Notes: generated by a model from the letters alone, not told the origin. DNA of 64,000 nucleotides from Marinobacter daepoensis DSM 16072 (GCF_000421165.1 NZ_ATWI01000012.1:124001-188000), one strand, 5' to 3'. Counted from the first letter of the stretch, positions 18,164 through 28,420 are shown. Program-made: numbers and translations.

Positions 18164-19669
18164 ATGCCCAACACCGTATTTGCTGGCTTCACCCAAAACT
18201 TCCTTGGCAAGGCGCCCGTCTGGTACAAGCAGATTATCCTGCTGTTTCTTGTGATCAACCCGATTGTGATGTACGTGCTCGGCCCCGGGGTAGCGGGCTG
18301 GCTGCTGATCGGCGAGTTCATTTTCACCCTGGCCATGGCGCTGAAGTGTTACCCCCTGTTGCCGGGTGGGTTGCTGGCGGTGGAGGCGCTGCTGATTGGC
18401 CTGACGTCTGCCGATGCGGTCTATCATGAGGTTCTGACCAATTTTCCGGTGATTCTGCTGCTGATGTTCATGGTGGCGGGCATTTATTTCATGAAAGAGC
18501 TGCTGCTGGTGGCCTTTACCCAGATTCTGGTGGGGGTTCGCTCCAAGTCAGCGCTTTCGCTGCTGTTCTGCGGGGCGTCGGCTCTGCTGTCTGCGTTTCT
18601 GGATGCGCTGACGGTCACGGCGGTCATCATCAGTGTGGCGGTCGGTTTTTTCTCGGTGTATCACAAGGTGGCGTCGGGCAAGGGCTACCAGCAGAAGGAC
18701 CATAACACCAACAGTGACGATGAAGTGATCGAGCTGCACCGGGAAGACCTGGAAAACTTCCGGGCGTTCCTGCGCAGTCTGCTGATGCATGGTGCTATCG
18801 GGACGGCGCTGGGTGGTGTCGCGACCATGGTGGGTGAGCCGCAGAACCTGCTGATTGCCAAAGTGGTGGGTTGGGATTTCGTGGGCTTTTTCCTGCACAT
18901 GGCGCCGGTGAGTATCCCCGTGCTGTTTGCCGGGCTGGCCACCTGTTGGGCGCTCGAAAAGTTGCGCTGGTTCGGTTACGGCGGTCGTCTGCCGAAACCG
19001 GTACGGCGGGTGCTGGAAGAATTTGCGGACAACGAGCGGGCGCGGCGGACCAAATCTGACCAGGCTGCCCTCTGGATTCAGGCGATTGCCGCCGTCATTC
19101 TGGTCTGCGGCCTGGCGTTTCACATTGCCGAGGTCGGGTTGATTGGCCTGCTGGTGATTATTCTGATCACCTCGTTTACCGGCGTTACCGATGAACACCA
19201 GATTGGCAAGGCCTTCCAGGAATCGTTGCCCTTTACGTCACTGCTGGTGGTGTTTTTTGCCGTGGTGGCGGTGATCCACGAGCAGCACCTGTTCAAGCCG
19301 GTAATTGACTATGTGCTCAGTCTGCCGGAAGGCCAGCAACCGGGCATGTTCTTCATTGCCAACGGCTTGTTGTCGATGATCAGTGACAACGTGTTTGTGG
19401 CAACGGTGTATATCAGCGAAGTGAAACAGGCGCTGGAAGCGGGAAGTATCAGCTACGAACATTTCCAGACTCTGGCGGTGGCCATCAATACCGGCACCAA
19501 CCTGCCCAGCGTGGCCACCCCCAACGGGCAGGCGGCGTTCCTGTTCCTGCTGACCTCGGCCATTGCGCCTCTGGTGCGGTTGTCCTACGGGCGCATGGTT
19601 GTTATGGCCATGCCCTACACGGTGGTGATGGGCGGCGTGGGCCTGTACATGGTCACACATGCGTTCTGA
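18164..19669 (+). CDS. nhaB: Na+/H+ antiporter NhaB
   Basis: Inner-membrane antiporter exporting sodium in exchange for protons, central to pH and salt balance in a marine bacterium. The 501-aa protein has about 11-12 hydrophobic segments and the NhaB hallmark sequences [11 protein letters not shown] near the start, [26 protein letters not shown] and [18 protein letters not shown]. Length and order match the family. Confidence 0.95.
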   Translation: MPNTVFAGFTQNFLGKAPVWYKQIILLFLVINPIVMYVLGPGVAGWLLIGEFIFTLAMALKCYPLLPGGLLAVEALLIGLTSADAVYHEVLTNFPVILLLMFMVAGIYFMKELLLVAFTQILVGVRSKSALSLLFCGASALLSAFLDALTVTAVIISVAVGFFSVYHKVASGKGYQQKDHNTNSDDEVIELHREDLENFRAFLRSLLMHGAIGTALGGVATMVGEPQNLLIAKVVGWDFVGFFLHMAPVSIPVLFAGLATCWALEKLRWFGYGGRLPKPVRRVLEEFADNERARRTKSDQAALWIQAIAAVILVCGLAFHIAEVGLIGLLVIILITSFTGVTDEHQIGKAFQESLPFTSLLVVFFAVVAVIHEQHLFKPVIDYVLSLPEGQQPGMFFIANGLLSMISDNVFVATVYISEVKQALEAGSISYEHFQTLAVAINTGTNLPSVATPNGQAAFLFLLTSAIAPLVRLSYGRMVVMAMPYTVVMGGVGLYMVTHAF

Positions 19670-19752
19670 GTCAAGTTTTTAAGATTTTGCCGCGCAGTTT
19701 TCAAACTATCTGTTAACCTTCAGGTAAACAGTTATAAGAAAAAGCGATATCC

Positions 19753-20589
19753 ATGCGCAGCTTTGAACCATTCAATCTATGCTCGTACCGGTTGTCCCTG
19801 CCACTGGCCGTGTTGATCGTGGCGTGGATTGCCGCAGTTCTGGCTCCGAGCGCGGGCGCCTCGACAGGCGTGGACGCCCCCGTTAACACCATTCGGGTGG
19901 CGTACATTGAATTCCCTCCCATTACCTATCGCAACGACCGTGGCGAGCCCGCTGGTGATGTGGTGGATATCACCCGGAAGGTGGCCCGGGAGGCGGGGTA
20001 CGAGCTGGAACTCATCTACCTGCCGGTGGCGCGGGCCTACCTGTACGTCAGGAACGGCACCATCGACATGCTGATGGCCCTGACCGATATCCCCGGCCTG
20101 AAAGGCGATATCCTTGAAAGCTGGGTCAGCCCGACGCCGGTGGTGCTCAGCGCCTGGTATCTCGACAAGATGGCGCCGATTGATCATCTAGACCAGTTTC
20201 GGAATAAAACGGTGATTCTGATCAGCGGCTATACCTACGCCGGCCTGCGCGACTGGCTGCTGTCTCAGGCCGATATCCGCATTACCGAAGCACCCAATCA
20301 CCGGTCGGCCCTGAACATGCTCAAGCGCAACCGCGGAGACTACCTTCTGGATTACCGGCAACCTGTCCGGGATATTCTGGTGCACCCGACGGATGCCGAC
20401 GTCCGGGAATCGGAGATACGCAGCCGTCACGGCGCCTGGCTGTTCTCACTCGCCAACCCCCGTGCGGCCGTCCTGCGCGAGGCCTTTGATGAAGCCTATG
20501 TCCGTCTGGCAGAGCGTGGTGAAGTGCCGCCGGTTGAACCCTTCCAGAAAACCTATGTGGTGCCCGGGTTTCCGGCTGCGTATCGCTAG
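19753..20589 (+). CDS. Family 3 extracellular solute-binding protein
   Basis: A 278-aa protein with an N-terminal hydrophobic signal (LSLPLAVLIVAWIAAVLAPSAGA) and the periplasmic binding protein pattern IRVAYIEFPPITYRNDRGEPAGDVVDITRKVA. No permease or sensor genes are adjacent, and many proteins of this type in marine gammaproteobacteria are orphan sensors for amino acids. The ligand cannot be told from sequence. A small inverted repeat (CTGTTAACCT/AGGTAAACAG) precedes it. Confidence 0.75.
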   Translation: MRSFEPFNLCSYRLSLPLAVLIVAWIAAVLAPSAGASTGVDAPVNTIRVAYIEFPPITYRNDRGEPAGDVVDITRKVAREAGYELELIYLPVARAYLYVRNGTIDMLMALTDIPGLKGDILESWVSPTPVVLSAWYLDKMAPIDHLDQFRNKTVILISGYTYAGLRDWLLSQADIRITEAPNHRSALNMLKRNRGDYLLDYRQPVRDILVHPTDADVRESEIRSRHGAWLFSLANPRAAVLREAFDEAYVRLAERGEVPPVEPFQKTYVVPGFPAAYR

Positions 20590-20693
20590 CGATAGTGGCT
20601 GGCTGCGGGGGGAAGGTCACGTCATGCTCCGGAAGATCGGGTTTCTGTTAATCATTGGTTAAACCTTCTGACTCGTCTTGTTTTGGGTTATTA

Positions 20694-20741
20694 GGGCGTA
20701 TATAGTGACGCCATCCTTGGTTCACTACCATATATTGTGAT
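20694..20741 (+). promoter_or_regulatory. Pair of NrdR boxes upstream of nrdAB
   Basis: Two AT-rich 16-mers, GGGCGTATATAGTGAC (20694-20709) and TACCATATATTGTGAT (20726-20741), resemble the NrdR consensus. They are exactly 32 bp apart, three helical turns, the usual spacing. NrdR is the ATP/dATP-sensing repressor of ribonucleotide reductase genes. Confidence 0.6.
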
Positions 20742-20756
20742 CAAAGTCTGATCATC

Positions 20757-20914
20757 TTGTTTACAGGGTAGTCGGGAATCCGGTGAGAATCCGGAACTGA
20801 CGCGCAGCGGTATTGGGGAACGAGTGTGGCATTAAGACACTGGCGAAAGCCGGGAAGTCGCCACACAAGGCAGAACAAAACGTTCATGCCCCTGAGTCCG
20901 AAGACCTGCCAGGG
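20757..20914 (+). ncRNA. Cobalamin riboswitch upstream of nrdAB
   Basis: The region shows the conserved order of a B12 aptamer: GTCGGGAATCCGGTGAGAAT, then CTGACGCGCAGCGGT, the ACTGGCGAAAGCCGGGAAGT core, and the closing GAGTCCGAAGACCTGCC. It lies about 145 bp ahead of nrdA on the same strand. Cobalamin riboswitches on class Ia reductase genes are known where a B12-dependent class II enzyme (NrdJ) is also encoded; B12 then shuts off the oxygen-dependent enzyme. Confidence 0.93.
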
Positions 20915-20946
20915 AACAGAAGCCCCCCATGGGTTTCTGAACTGCA

Positions 20947-21022
20947 CCTTCGCGACTTCAGGGTGAGCAGACTGGCACAGGTGCCCAGACCCCGGGCAAG
21001 GTGTGTTTCTGCATTCGCGAAG
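20947..21022 (+). promoter_or_regulatory. Possible expression platform of the riboswitch
   Basis: CCTTCGCGA (20947-20955) pairs with TCGCGAAGG (21014-21022), a perfect 9-bp long-range stem between the aptamer and the nrdA ribosome site. It could be the switching or terminator/antiterminator element; the mechanism cannot be read directly. Confidence 0.5.
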
Positions 21023-21058
21023 GAAAACACGGAATCAACGCGAATTCAGGAGAGCACC

Positions 21059-23815
21059 ATGACTGCCGCCACCCTGGCCGACGCCTCGGCCACCGACACC
21101 CAGTCCCTTCAGGTTATCAAACGTAATGGCACCCTGGTTGGGTTCAATCCGGCCAAAATCAGCGTAGCGGTCACCAAGGCCTTTCTGGCGGTCGAAGGTG
21201 ATCAGGCGGCTGGCTCTGCCCGGATCAACGACGCCGTGCATCGGGTGACCGAGCAGGTGGTACAGGCCATCAGCCGGCGCCTGAAAGCGGGCGGCAAGGT
21301 GCATATCGAAGACATTCAGGACCAGGTGGAACTGGCCCTGATGCGCGCCGAAGAGCAGAAGGTTGCCCGGGCGTACGTGCTCTACCGGGAAGAACACGCC
21401 CGGAAGCGCGCTATTGACGAGCCGGTGGAAGCTCACCCCCATCTGACCGTGAAGAAGAGCGACGGCAGTGTCGCGCCGCTGGATCTGGGCCTGATGAAAC
21501 TGCAGGTGGAGCAGGCCTCGGCCGGGCTGGATGGCATTGATGGTGAATCCCTGGTGGATGATGCCCTGCGTAACCTCTACGACGGCATCGAAAGCACCGA
21601 AGTGCTGACCGCCCTGATCATGACCGCCCGCGGCCGCATTGAACGGGAGCCGGATTACAGCGCGGTGACCGCCCGCCTGCTGCTGGAGCAACTGCGCCTG
21701 GAGAATGCCGATGCCCTGGGGCTGCCCCGCAACCAGTCGCTGGCGGAGACTTATCCACAGGCGCTGACGGCGTTCATTCATGCCGGTATCCGCTATGAGC
21801 TGCTGGATGAAGCCCTGGCCGCGTTTGATCTGGAACGCCTGGGCGAGGCCCTGAAACCGGAGCGCGATCAGCAGTTCGGCTTCCTGGGCCTGCAAACCCT
21901 CTACGACCGTTACTTCCTGCACTGGAATCAGGCCCGCCTGGAGCTGCCGCAGGTGTTCTTCATGCGCGTGGCGATGGGGCTGGCGTTGCGTGAAGACGAC
22001 CCCAATGCCCGTGCTATCGAGTTCTATGAGCTGTTGTCCAGCTTCGATTACATGTCCAGTACGCCCACCCTGTTCAACAGCGGCACCCGCCACTCCCAGC
22101 TGTCGTCCTGCTACCTGACCACGGTTGGTGACGATCTCGAAGACATTTACGGTGCCATCAAAGACAACGCGCTGCTGTCCAAATGGGCTGGCGGTCTGGG
22201 CAACGACTGGACGCCGGTGCGGGCGCTGGGCTCGCACATCAAAGGCACCAACGGACAGAGCCAGGGCGTGGTGCCCTTCCTGAAAGTGGTGAATGACACC
22301 GCCGTGGCGGTGAACCAGGGCGGTAAACGCAAGGGCGCGGTCTGTGCCTATCTGGAAAGCTGGCACCTGGACATTGAAGAGTTCCTTGAGCTGCGCAAAA
22401 ACACCGGTGATGAGCGCCGCCGCACCCACGACATGAACACCGCCAACTGGGTACCAGACCTGCTGATCGAGCGCATGCGCGAAGACCGCGACTGGACTCT
22501 GTTCTCCCCCAGCGATGTGCCCGACCTGCACGACCTGTATGGCAATGAATTCCGCGAACGCTACCAGCACTACGAAGCACTGGCGGAGCAGGGCAAGATC
22601 AAGCTGTTCAAGAAACTCCCGGCCAAACAGTTGTGGCGCAAAATGCTGACGGTGCTGTTTGAAACCGGCCACCCCTGGCTTACCTTTAAAGACCCCTGCA
22701 ACCTGCGTTCCCCCCAGCAGCATCAGGGCGTGGTGCACAGCTCCAACCTGTGTACTGAGATTACCCTGAACACCAGCGCCGACGAGATTGCCGTGTGCAA
22801 CCTGGGGTCGGTGAACCTGGCGGCGCACATCCGGGACGGCGAGCTGGACGTACAACGCCTGGAGCGCACCGTCACCACCGCCGTGCGCATGCTCGATAAC
22901 GTGATCGACATTAACTTTTACGCGGTGCCCCAGGCACGCAACTCCAACCTCAAGCACCGGCCCGTGGGCCTGGGCCTGATGGGGTTCCAGGACGCGCTCT
23001 ACCAGCTCGGCCTGCCGTACACCAGCGCTGAGGCGGTGGAATTTGCCGACGTGGCCATGGAGCAACTGAGCTATTTCGCCATCCGGGCCTCTGCCACCCT
23101 GGCGGGTGAGCGGGGCGCCTACGAAACCTACGAAGGTTCCCTGTGGCACCAGGGTATCCTGCCAATCGATTCCATCCAGAACCTGAAGGAAGCCCGCCGG
23201 GAGGGCGACCTGTCGGTGAACACCGACGCCCGCCTGGACTGGGCGCCAGTGCGGGAACTGGTGGCGAAAAACGGCATGCGCAACAGCAACGTGATGGCCA
23301 TTGCCCCGACCGCCACCATTTCCAACATCGTGGGCGTGTCGCAATCCATCGAGCCGGCGTATCAGAACCTGTTTGTGAAATCGAACCTGTCGGGCGAATT
23401 CACCGTGGTGAATCCCTCCCTTGTACGGGATCTCAAGGCCGAGGGCCTGTGGGACAACGTGATGGTGAACGACCTGAAATACTTCGACGGCAGCGTGCAG
23501 CAGATTGATCGCATACCGGACGAACTCAAGGCCCGCTACGCCACGGCCTTTGAAATTGACGCCCGCTGGCTGGTGGAAGCGGCATCCCGCCGCCAGAAAT
23601 GGCTGGATCAGGCCCAGAGCCTGAACCTGTACATGGCCGAACCCAGTGGTAAGAAACTGGATGCTCTGTACCAGCTGGCCTGGGAGCGGGGCCTGAAAAC
23701 CACCTATTACCTGCGCTCGCTGGGTGCCACCGGCGCCGAGAAATCCGCCCCCGTGGCCGCCCCGCAGCCGCAGGTGTGTTCGATTGACGATCCGGACTGC
23801 GAAGCGTGTCAGTAA
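21059..23815 (+). CDS. nrdA: Class Ia ribonucleoside-diphosphate reductase, alpha subunit
   Basis: Large catalytic subunit reducing ribonucleotides to deoxyribonucleotides. The 918-aa protein has two N-terminal ATP-cone regions (about residues 15-120 and 135-230), as in Pseudomonas NrdA, and then the ten-stranded barrel with SSNLCTEI, NLGSVNLAAH and MAIAPTATISNI. The tail CSIDDPDCEACQ carries the redox cysteine pair. ATG 21059 with an upstream GGAG is chosen; the longer in-frame start would translate through the riboswitch. Expression is probably set by NrdR and by B12. Confidence 0.96.
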   Translation: MTAATLADASATDTQSLQVIKRNGTLVGFNPAKISVAVTKAFLAVEGDQAAGSARINDAVHRVTEQVVQAISRRLKAGGKVHIEDIQDQVELALMRAEEQKVARAYVLYREEHARKRAIDEPVEAHPHLTVKKSDGSVAPLDLGLMKLQVEQASAGLDGIDGESLVDDALRNLYDGIESTEVLTALIMTARGRIEREPDYSAVTARLLLEQLRLENADALGLPRNQSLAETYPQALTAFIHAGIRYELLDEALAAFDLERLGEALKPERDQQFGFLGLQTLYDRYFLHWNQARLELPQVFFMRVAMGLALREDDPNARAIEFYELLSSFDYMSSTPTLFNSGTRHSQLSSCYLTTVGDDLEDIYGAIKDNALLSKWAGGLGNDWTPVRALGSHIKGTNGQSQGVVPFLKVVNDTAVAVNQGGKRKGAVCAYLESWHLDIEEFLELRKNTGDERRRTHDMNTANWVPDLLIERMREDRDWTLFSPSDVPDLHDLYGNEFRERYQHYEALAEQGKIKLFKKLPAKQLWRKMLTVLFETGHPWLTFKDPCNLRSPQQHQGVVHSSNLCTEITLNTSADEIAVCNLGSVNLAAHIRDGELDVQRLERTVTTAVRMLDNVIDINFYAVPQARNSNLKHRPVGLGLMGFQDALYQLGLPYTSAEAVEFADVAMEQLSYFAIRASATLAGERGAYETYEGSLWHQGILPIDSIQNLKEARREGDLSVNTDARLDWAPVRELVAKNGMRNSNVMAIAPTATISNIVGVSQSIEPAYQNLFVKSNLSGEFTVVNPSLVRDLKAEGLWDNVMVNDLKYFDGSVQQIDRIPDELKARYATAFEIDARWLVEAASRRQKWLDQAQSLNLYMAEPSGKKLDALYQLAWERGLKTTYYLRSLGATGAEKSAPVAAPQPQVCSIDDPDCEACQ

Positions 23816-23843
23816 CCACTCACTGTGTCAGGAGATAACGATC

Positions 23844-24902
23844 ATGCTGGACTGGGATGACGAATCCAAATCCGCCAACAAGCCCGCCGCCACCGGCGGC
23901 CCGGCGCCCGTGAATGTGGACGACAAACGGGTGATCAACGGCGAGACCGACATTAACCAACTGGCACCGTTCAAGTACCCCTGGGCGTGGGAGTACTTCA
24001 TGAATGCCAACAAGAACCACTGGACGCCGCTGGACGTGAACATGGCGCAAGACGTTCACGACTACCACCACCGGCTGACTCCGGCGGAAAAGCATGTGTA
24101 TGAAAACGTGCTGGCGTACCTGACCACCTCCGACATCCTCGCCATGCGCAACATCGGCCTGGCGGTGATGGAGAAGATGAGCGCGCCGGAACTGCAGATT
24201 TATCAGGCCCGGCAGGTATATGAAGAAGCGCTGCACACCTGGACCTACCAGCACTGCATCGAAACCCTGAACCTGGACCAGAGCGAGATCTACAACCGCT
24301 ACCGCGTGGTGCCCGAGATCAACGGCAAAATTCAGCTGGCCAACCGCCGCCTGGATGCTGCCATGCGCTCCGACATGAACCTGCGCAACCCGGACGAGCT
24401 GCAGGACTTCGTGATGTCTTACCTGTTCTTCGCCGCGGTATTTGAAGGCTGCTGGTTCTACAACGGCTTCAGCCCTATCTTCGCCCTGCAGCGCCGGGGC
24501 CTGATGCGGGGCACCGGCGAGCAATTGCAGTACATCCTGCGGGACGAAGCCATGCACTTCTCGTTCGGCCTGAAAGTGGTCAACCAGATTCTGGAAGAAG
24601 AGAAAATCACCCTGGACACGAAAGCCGTGCGCGAGATGTGGGACGAATCCGAAGCGGCGGAAATGGCCTACGCCAACTACGTGCTGCGGGACCCGATCCT
24701 GGGCTACTCGGCGGAATACCACACCGAGCAGTTCCGCTTCGTGGCCAACCGCCGGGCCCGCACCGTGGGCCTGGAAGAACCGTTCCCGGGGGCGAAAAAC
24801 GTGTCGCCCTGGCTGGACGAGCAGGCCACCCTGCGCAAAGAGAAGAACTTCTTTGAAACCCGGGTGATTGAATATCAGACCGGGGCGCAGCTGGAATGGT
24901 GA
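23844..24902 (+). CDS. nrdB: Class Ia ribonucleoside-diphosphate reductase, beta subunit
   Basis: Small subunit holding the diiron-tyrosyl radical. The 352-aa protein shows the diagnostic metal and radical segment EEALHTWTYQHCIE, with Glu, His and the radical Tyr at the expected spacing, an upstream metal-ligand aspartate in TSDILAM, and later ligands in FEGCWFY and RDEAMHF. ATG 23844 follows AGGAGA, 28 bp after nrdA, so the pair is co-transcribed. Confidence 0.96.
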   Translation: MLDWDDESKSANKPAATGGPAPVNVDDKRVINGETDINQLAPFKYPWAWEYFMNANKNHWTPLDVNMAQDVHDYHHRLTPAEKHVYENVLAYLTTSDILAMRNIGLAVMEKMSAPELQIYQARQVYEEALHTWTYQHCIETLNLDQSEIYNRYRVVPEINGKIQLANRRLDAAMRSDMNLRNPDELQDFVMSYLFFAAVFEGCWFYNGFSPIFALQRRGLMRGTGEQLQYILRDEAMHFSFGLKVVNQILEEEKITLDTKAVREMWDESEAAEMAYANYVLRDPILGYSAEYHTEQFRFVANRRARTVGLEEPFPGAKNVSPWLDEQATLRKEKNFFETRVIEYQTGAQLEW

Positions 24903-24962
24903 ATGTCTGCTAGGCTAGTGCCATACGCACTGGCCTGGCCGATTCGCTTTGAGGCAACCACC

Positions 24963-25820
24963 ATGACCGACCCTCGCAAACCCATCTTCTGGCGCGATGC
25001 CCGCATGCCCCATGTGGAATTGCGCAAAGTCGCGGACGGGCGCGAGGTTTGTTATGCGCTGCACACCCACCGGCACTGGTCGATGGGCGCGATTACCGCC
25101 GGTGAAAGCACCTTCCTGTACCGCAACGACCAGTACCATGTGCGGGAGGGCGCGCTGGTGCTGATGAACCCGGAATGGCCCCACGCCTGCAACCCGATTG
25201 ATAACCAGCCCTGGGCCTACCTGATGCTGTATGTGGATACCGGCTGGCTGACCCGTTTGCGGTGTGAGGCTGGCCTGCTGCCAACCGGCGACTGGCAGGA
25301 CCTGGACACGGCGGTGATCACCGACCCCGGCCAGTACCGGGGCTACTGTGCCGTGGCCGACTGCCTGCTGGACCCCGGGCGGGATCTGCTGGAAAAGCAA
25401 AGCCGGGTGGCGGAGTACCTGCTGGACCTGATGCAGAGCCTGTCAGAACCACCGGCTCAGGCTATTCAGCGCCCCTCGGGCACCCTGGCCGCCGTGGCGG
25501 ACCACCTCGACCAGCATTGCACCGCCGAGGTGTCACTGGACGACTTGTGTGCGATGAGCGGATACAGCCCGGGGCATCTGGTGCGGGCGTTTCGGAAGGC
25601 ATACGGCTTAACGCCCCATGCCTACCTGATCAACCGCCGCATTCAGCACGGACAGAACGACCTGAAACGGGGAGCCAGCATTGCCGAGGCTGCCCTGAAT
25701 GCGGGCTTTGCCGACCAGGCGCACTTTCAGAGAACCTTCAAACGCTTGGTGGCGGCCACGCCAAACCAGTACCGGCAAGCCTCAGTCCAGCAACAGGAAA
25801 ACGCAACTGCCGGCAAGTAA
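24963..25820 (+). CDS. AraC-family transcriptional regulator
   Basis: A 285-aa regulator. The N-terminal half is a cupin-like sensory domain (HTHRHWSMGAITAG, YHVREGALVLMNPEWPHAC) and the C-terminal 100 residues hold two helix-turn-helix motifs (SLDDLCAMSGYSPGHLVRAF and SIAEAALNAGFADQAHFQRTF). It converges on a LysE-type exporter with a 39-bp overlap of their ends, a common arrangement where the regulator controls the exporter. Confidence 0.88.
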   Translation: MTDPRKPIFWRDARMPHVELRKVADGREVCYALHTHRHWSMGAITAGESTFLYRNDQYHVREGALVLMNPEWPHACNPIDNQPWAYLMLYVDTGWLTRLRCEAGLLPTGDWQDLDTAVITDPGQYRGYCAVADCLLDPGRDLLEKQSRVAEYLLDLMQSLSEPPAQAIQRPSGTLAAVADHLDQHCTAEVSLDDLCAMSGYSPGHLVRAFRKAYGLTPHAYLINRRIQHGQNDLKRGASIAEAALNAGFADQAHFQRTFKRLVAATPNQYRQASVQQQENATAGK

Positions 25821-26375
25821 CAACGCCAGACAACGGTTAAACGCCCGTAACATACCCGGTTGCTGAACCAGCCGGCGAAGGCCTACCCCCACGTAAACCC
25901 AACCGGCCAGAGATACCCAGCAAATGGGCAGATAGAGGCCGGCAAACAGCCACAGCAGCGTTGTGTCTCCCCCTTCAGTAAACGCCCCGATCCCAGCCAC
26001 CGAGGCCAGCCAGGCTTTCGGATTCAGCCACTGCATCAGGGCGCCGGTGACAAAGCCAGGGGCCGGGCGCGCGTCGTCTTCGGTCAGGCGCCCGTCGTCG
26101 GTTGCCAGCCGGTAGCTGAGGTACAGCAGGAAGGCGATCCCGGCCCAGCTTAACCCCCGTTCAACCTGGGGCGCATGCTCCAGCAGCGAATGCAGGCCAA
26201 GGCCCACCGCAATAAACAACGCGATAAAACCCAGAGTGGCACCGGTAACAAACATCAGGCCCTGATAGACCGGGTACCGGGTACCACTGCTCAGGCACAC
26301 CAGATTGACCGGCCCGGGAGAGATGGAGGCCACCAGGGCAAAGGCCGACATAGGAAGAATGACAGACAGACTCAT
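25782..26375 (-). CDS. LysE-family amino acid exporter
   Basis: A 197-aa inner-membrane protein with five to six hydrophobic helices. The N-terminus carries the family signature SPGPVNLVCLSSGTR, and the middle has ALMQWLNPKAWLASV. Such proteins export amino acids or derivatives; the substrate is not predictable. ATG 26375 is used because the family signature starts soon after it. Its 3' end overlaps that of the AraC gene. Confidence 0.88.
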   Translation of the reverse strand: MSLSVILPMSAFALVASISPGPVNLVCLSSGTRYPVYQGLMFVTGATLGFIALFIAVGLGLHSLLEHAPQVERGLSWAGIAFLLYLSYRLATDDGRLTEDDARPAPGFVTGALMQWLNPKAWLASVAGIGAFTEGGDTTLLWLFAGLYLPICWVSLAGWVYVGVGLRRLVQQPGMLRAFNRCLALLLAGSCVFLLLD

Positions 26376-26515
26376 GAATAGCGGGCTCGTTCTGCGACAG
26401 GAGTGGCCAGTCTGACCCAGTGGCAACTCCGGGTATTGAATAAAATTGCGGTGCCGGGCCAGGCTGAACTATGTTTTAACTAACGCCCTCTGGTTTTACC
26501 CGAAGAGAAAGCCCC

Positions 26516-27517
26516 ATGAAAGTGGCTGTGTACAGCACCAAACCCTACGACGAGCACTTCCTGACGCAGGCCAATCAGGACGGACACCCGCACGAGCTGG
26601 TGTTTCTTGAGCCCCGGCTGAATGCCGCAACGGCGGCACTCGCCAACGGGTTCGACGCCGTGTGTGTGTTCGTGAACGACCAGGTGGATGCCCCCGTTCT
26701 GGCGCAACTGGCGGAAGGTGGCACCCGGGCGGTGGCCCTGCGTTGCGCCGGGTTCAACAACGTGGACCTGAAAGCGGCCGAACGGCTGGGCATCGACGTT
26801 GTCCGGGTGCCCGCCTATTCTCCCTACGCCGTTGCCGAACACACCGTGGCCCTGATACTGACTCTTAACCGGCAGATCCACCGGGCGTATCACCGCATTC
26901 GCGACGGCAACTTTGCGCTGGACGGATTGCTGGGGTTCGACCTCCGGGGCCGGACCGTCGGGATTGTGGGCACTGGCCAGATCGGGATGGAAGTGGTGCG
27001 TATCATGCGTGGATTCGGGTGCCAGGTACTGTGCAACGACCCTCGCCAAAACCCGGAGGTGCCCGCGCTTGGAGGCCGTTACGTCAGCCTGGACGAGTTG
27101 TTCCGGCAGGCCGACATCGTGACCCTGCATTGCCCTCTGACACCAGAGACCCACCACCTGATTGATGCCGGTGCCGTGGCCCGCATGAAAACAGGCGTGA
27201 TGCTGATCAACACCAGCCGGGGGGCGATTGTCGACACCGCCGCGATCATCGAGGGCCTGAAATCCGGGCAGATCGGCTACCTCGGGCTGGACGTGTACGA
27301 GGAAGAGGGCGACCTGTTCTTCGAAGACCTGTCCAACATCGTGCTGAAAGACGACGTGTTTGCCCGCCTCCTGACCTTCCCGAACGTGGTGATCACCGGC
27401 CACCAGGGGTTTTTTACCCGCAATGCACTGGAAAACATCGCCCGCACCACCCTTGGCAATCTCACCGAACTGGAAGCCCGGAGGCCGTGCGCAAACCGCG
27501 TCACCGCATCCGGCTGA
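26516..27517 (+). CDS. ldhA: D-lactate dehydrogenase (2-hydroxyacid dehydrogenase family)
   Basis: Reduces pyruvate to D-lactate with NADH, or acts on a related 2-ketoacid. The 333-aa protein starts [15 protein letters not shown], typical of fermentative LdhA, followed by the Rossmann motif [22 protein letters not shown] and the catalytic Arg/Glu/His set ([19 protein letters not shown]). A GAGAAAG ribosome site precedes it. Confidence 0.9.
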   Translation: MKVAVYSTKPYDEHFLTQANQDGHPHELVFLEPRLNAATAALANGFDAVCVFVNDQVDAPVLAQLAEGGTRAVALRCAGFNNVDLKAAERLGIDVVRVPAYSPYAVAEHTVALILTLNRQIHRAYHRIRDGNFALDGLLGFDLRGRTVGIVGTGQIGMEVVRIMRGFGCQVLCNDPRQNPEVPALGGRYVSLDELFRQADIVTLHCPLTPETHHLIDAGAVARMKTGVMLINTSRGAIVDTAAIIEGLKSGQIGYLGLDVYEEEGDLFFEDLSNIVLKDDVFARLLTFPNVVITGHQGFFTRNALENIARTTLGNLTELEARRPCANRVTASG

Positions 27518-27550
27518 GACAACCCCCGCCGTTGCCCGTAGAATCTCCCC

Positions 27551-28324
27551 ATGGCCAGACAGTTCTATCGAAAAGGCCCGGACCACCGGGCCGGCGCACC
27601 GGTTACGTTCCTCGACGTTCGGCGCCGATTTGAGTTTCGCAGTGTCGAGATCGGCCGCTGGGTGACCGAGCCAGAAAAACAACGCAGCGCGGCCCTGTTC
27701 TACGACGCGCTGTGCGACCTGATGAGCATTCTGGGAGGCACGGAACCCCTGATCGCACTGCGCGGCACCCTGGCCCTGCAATACGGTATTGGCGGCCGCC
27801 CCGGTGTCTCGGCCCATTACACCCCCGCCACCCGCAGCTTCGCTCTGGCCAAAAACGCCGGCCCGGGCAGCATTGCCCATGAATGGTTTCATGCCTTCGA
27901 CCACTACATCAGCACCAAACTGTTCCGCCAGGTGCCGCCCGGCCAGTTTGCTTCCGGCCAGTGGCTTACCCGCCGGGATGCTATACCGCACCCGCTGAAC
28001 CAACGGCTCGAAGCCTGCTTCAAAGCCATCCTGCTGGATACCTCCGGTGACCACCCCAGCGACCTGTTCCGGCAGTCGGCAAAGGCCGACCAAGCCGCAG
28101 GCGTTCATTATTACAGCCAGCCCGAAGAGCTGTGCGCCAGAGCCTTCGAAGCCTTTGTGCAGGACGCACCACTGAAAAACGCGTTTCTGGTACAGGGCAC
28201 GAAAGAAAGCGAAGAAGCCCGGCTGGGGCTTTATCCACAGGGTGCACAGCGCGAAAACATTAACCAAGCCTTCCTGGCGTACTTCCATACATTGGGCAGG
28301 GTGTTGCAGCGAACACAGGCTTAA
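27551..28324 (+). CDS. Putative zinc metalloprotease-like protein (CLCA_X-type)
   Basis: A 257-aa protein with the zinc-peptidase signature HEWFH in IAHEWFHAFDHYIS (about residue 117) and a downstream PEELCARAFEAFVQD segment that could supply the third ligand. It starts MARQFYRKGPDHR, like conserved gammaproteobacterial proteins I recall being labelled CLCA_X family. The function is not established. It is the last chromosomal-type gene before the cassette array. Confidence 0.6.
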   Translation: MARQFYRKGPDHRAGAPVTFLDVRRRFEFRSVEIGRWVTEPEKQRSAALFYDALCDLMSILGGTEPLIALRGTLALQYGIGGRPGVSAHYTPATRSFALAKNAGPGSIAHEWFHAFDHYISTKLFRQVPPGQFASGQWLTRRDAIPHPLNQRLEACFKAILLDTSGDHPSDLFRQSAKADQAAGVHYYSQPEELCARAFEAFVQDAPLKNAFLVQGTKESEEARLGLYPQGAQRENINQAFLAYFHTLGRVLQRTQA

Positions 28325-28326
28325 AG

Positions 28327-28360
28327 GGCGGAGTTATACGAACGCGTTCGCAAAACTCCG
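28327..28360. repeat. Palindromic repeat, copy 1
   Basis: CGGAGTT and AACTCCG flank the 12-bp palindrome CGAACGCGTTCG, forming a nested hairpin just after the metalloprotease-like gene. The core TTATACGAACGCGTTCG recurs at 28573. Confidence 0.75.
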
Positions 28361-28420
28361 GAAAACCGGCAGGAAATGTTGCTAACCTTCTGATAGGTTT
28401 GAAAAGGGATAAAGAGCCGG

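Noticed and set aside
20813..21058. N-terminal extension of nrdA
   Set aside because: The extension would translate the cobalamin riboswitch; ATG 21059 has a ribosome site and begins the ATP-cone domain.
21035..23344. 769-aa minus-strand ORF
   Set aside because: It is the antisense of nrdA; His/Gln/Val-rich shadow composition.
26480..28288. 602-aa minus-strand ORF
   Set aside because: It runs opposite both ldhA and the metalloprotease-like gene, each well supported.
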